Source: Xenorhabdus doucetiae (GTDB lineage: Bacteria > Pseudomonadota > Gammaproteobacteria > Enterobacterales > Enterobacteriaceae). Taken from it: a stretch of 64,000 nucleotides of DNA. Below the pieces are notes generated by a model that was not told the origin of the DNA, searched no databases, and worked only from the letters and a program-made list of their open reading frames with translations. The translations under genes and the position numbers were made by a program. Location: NCBI RefSeq assembly GCF_000968195.1, contig NZ_FO704550.1:1860001-1924000 (forward strand), in the 5' to 3' direction. Positions 62,573-64,000 of the stretch are shown here, piece by piece (the first letter of the stretch is position 1; every line of letters starts with the position of its first letter).

Positions 62573-63220
62573 TTATCCAATATGAATCTGTTCAGCATCT
62601 ATTTTGGTGATTGCCTTGGCGGAAACGACGGTATTTTGGGCGTGTAGCCGTGCATAACTCTCCGCTCGCATATCCAATTGCCCTGCGTGCACTTGTTCTG
62701 TTTGCGTCGTATGACGAAAAAGACGATGGCTTAACTGAGTGACCGTTTGCCAAACGGATTCAAATTGATTGCCTATCATCTTTGTGACGGATACCCAAGC
62801 GGACAAAGATTCGCCACTGTATTGCATTTCATTGATATGGCAATTTCCATTGTCGGCAATAATATTCAATCCGTTACTGTTTAGATTCAAATTTCCCTGA
62901 GCGGTAATGGATAAATCGCCGGGTACCTTGATTTCAGCCGGATTTTGTTGCTGTGCCCGCTCTAATATTGCCAATATCCAGTGCTGTTTATTGGCTTGTA
63001 CAAGTAATACATTATCCCCAATTTCAGGTGTCAATAGGCAACTGGCGGCTTGTTGACAATGCCAGCTACGGTTTTGGTTCTCAACCACTACACTGCCGTC
63101 ATGAAGAATATTAACGACTTGGCCTACAATCTGCTGTAGCTGTTCTGGGTATGGCTGTTCCATGTACAGAGGTTCCGTAGCAAGAGTAGATGAAGAAAGT
63201 GCGTGAGAAGATTTCATCAT
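62573..63220 (-). CDS. DUF3540-like T6SS-associated protein
   Basis: A 215-residue protein that I assign to the DUF3540 type from its neighbours and layout: an N-terminal OB-like part (VVNILHDGSVVVENQNRSW) followed by a beta-helix-like stretch (LSITAQGNLNLNSNGLNII) and a polar C-terminus. The layout recalls the C-terminal needle of VgrG. It may be a spike accessory or adaptor; function is unknown. GGAGG lies six bases before the ATG. Confidence 0.7.
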   Translation of the reverse strand: MMKSSHALSSSTLATEPLYMEQPYPEQLQQIVGQVVNILHDGSVVVENQNRSWHCQQAASCLLTPEIGDNVLLVQANKQHWILAILERAQQQNPAEIKVPGDLSITAQGNLNLNSNGLNIIADNGNCHINEMQYSGESLSAWVSVTKMIGNQFESVWQTVTQLSHRLFRHTTQTEQVHAGQLDMRAESYARLHAQNTVVSAKAITKIDAEQIHIG

Positions 63221-63234
63221 ATTGATCCTCCGGA

Positions 63235-64000
63235 TTAAATCTTACGTTGGTGTTGTTGTGTACTCCACTCTTCAGCAGCAAATAATTCAGGATCATTTTC
63301 CAATATGCCTAAGCGATCAGTGAATAATGTCCCAACCTGTTGAGTACGATGAAAAAGGGTTCTCATAAATTGAGCAGAACGAAAATCACCATGATTAACA
63401 TTGGCATAGGAAAAATCCGCATAGGTCATTTCGCAGCCAACAAATTGTGCATTGACTGCCCGGACTTTTTGCATGATGGCTTGTTGCAGTTGACTTTGCC
63501 GGAAATCAGTCCACTCAAGGCAAGCACCGATAAAAATCGCTTCATTAAACAGACTGTTGTGGCAACAAGCACGGGTCAAATCGGCGTTGATAAATAACGC
63601 TTGGGTAGCATTGACATTCGAAAGTTGAGCATCTTGCAGCGTGCTTCCCTGAAAGTTGCAATGAGTTAACGTTGAGTGATTAAAATTAACGGCATCAAGT
63701 TGATTATTCGTAAACTGACATTCTTGAAATTGCAGTTTTTGGTAATCTTGACCGCGCTGATCACATTCAAAAAAAACGGTTTTGATGAACTGACCGGCAT
63801 AAAAATCCGTGTTTCTTAAATCCTGACGAAAAAATGTGGCCAGGAAAAAGCGGCTATTACGTAATGTTGCGTAACCCAGAACTGAATTGATAAATGTCAC
63901 GCGCTCAAATTCACTATCAATAAAGTTGGCATATTGCAGATGGCAGGATAAAAACTGAGTACTGTTTTGCTTTGTGATTTTGAACTGGGTTTTGTTCAAA
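63235..64000 (-). CDS. Pentapeptide-repeat protein (cut by window edge)
   Basis: At least 254 residues of pentapeptide repeats (ADFSYANVNHGDF, FINADLTRACCHNSLFNEAI), which fold as a right-handed beta-helix. The frame is open to the window edge; the TTG at 63999 is not a credible start. In related T6SS loci such repeats are fused to, or follow, a DUF2169 domain, a chaperone/adaptor for effector loading; that part would lie outside the window. Confidence 0.8.
   Translation of the reverse strand, partial: LNKTQFKITKQNSTQFLSCHLQYANFIDSEFERVTFINSVLGYATLRNSRFFLATFFRQDLRNTDFYAGQFIKTVFFECDQRGQDYQKLQFQECQFTNNQLDAVNFNHSTLTHCNFQGSTLQDAQLSNVNATQALFINADLTRACCHNSLFNEAIFIGACLEWTDFRQSQLQQAIMQKVRAVNAQFVGCEMTYADFSYANVNHGDFRSAQFMRTLFHRTQQVGTLFTDRLGILENDPELFAAEEWSTQQHQRKI

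Overview
This window is a chromosomal segment of a gammaproteobacterium of the order Enterobacterales, most likely Xenorhabdus (or the sister genus Photorhabdus) in the Morganellaceae. The basis is gene order and protein likeness to enteric housekeeping loci, moderate to low G+C, dispersed palindromic intergenic repeats and a type VI secretion (T6SS) cluster beside tyrR. The genus is an inference; the family-level placement is firmer. The first two thirds match blocks that in E. coli K-12 lie around ppsA-ydiK-ydiJ-menI-ldtE-lpp-pykF, valVW-mdtK-ribC-cfa-punC-punR-purR-ynhF-sodB-grxD-rnt-gloA-ydhL-slyA-slyB-anmK-pdxH-tyrS-pdxY, then fabI-sapFDCBA-psp-ycjX-ycjF-tyrR.

Layout: 1-7.9 kb, the 3' end of ppsA, the stress sRNA RprA (minus strand, with an RcsB-box-like palindrome), ydiK, ydiJ-menI, and the envelope pair ldtE/lpp. 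The suf operon that sits between menI and ldtE in E. coli is absent here. 8-20.7 kb, central metabolism and stress genes: pykF with a Cra-like operator, twin identical tRNA-Val(GAC) genes with a strong promoter, mdtK, ribE, cfa, punC/punR, purR, the 28-residue ynhF, sodB, grxD, rnt and gloA. 20.9-27.7 kb, ydhL, slyA (TTG start behind an AT-rich upstream region), slyB, anmK, pdxH, tyrS and pdxY. 27.7-34.1 kb, fabI and the sapABCDF transporter operon. A second recognised sRNA, RyhB, lies at about 34.24-34.35 kb between sapA and pspF, behind two Fur-box-like palindromes. Its core can pair exactly with the sodB start codon region in this same window. 34.4-41.3 kb, the phage shock locus (pspF divergent from pspABC, with a sigma-54 promoter and a 20-bp palindromic enhancer candidate), ycjX-ycjF and tyrR.

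From 41.4 kb to the right edge is a T6SS locus: an orphan hcp on the plus strand, then on the minus strand a near-complete set of structural genes. In transcription order from the edge these are a pentapeptide-repeat protein (cut by the edge), a DUF3540-like protein, a DUF4150 PAAR-like protein, tssJ, tssK, tssL, tssM, tssA, tssB, tssC, hcp/tssD, an FHA protein (tagH), tssE, tssF, tssG and clpV/tssH. Two unrecognised overlapping genes at 42,001-43,090 follow: a soluble 229-residue protein and a 140-residue membrane-anchored protein. They are AT-rich, sit between clpV and the orphan hcp, and look like an effector/immunity pair. Only tssI/vgrG is missing and may lie just beyond the edge.

Two families of dispersed palindromic intergenic repeats are visible (2 and 4 copies). 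There is also a striking number of short in-place tandem duplications: 15-bp triplications at three T6SS sites, an 18-bp duplication before tssE, and a 19-bp duplication in the fabI leader. No IS element, prophage or CRISPR array was seen.
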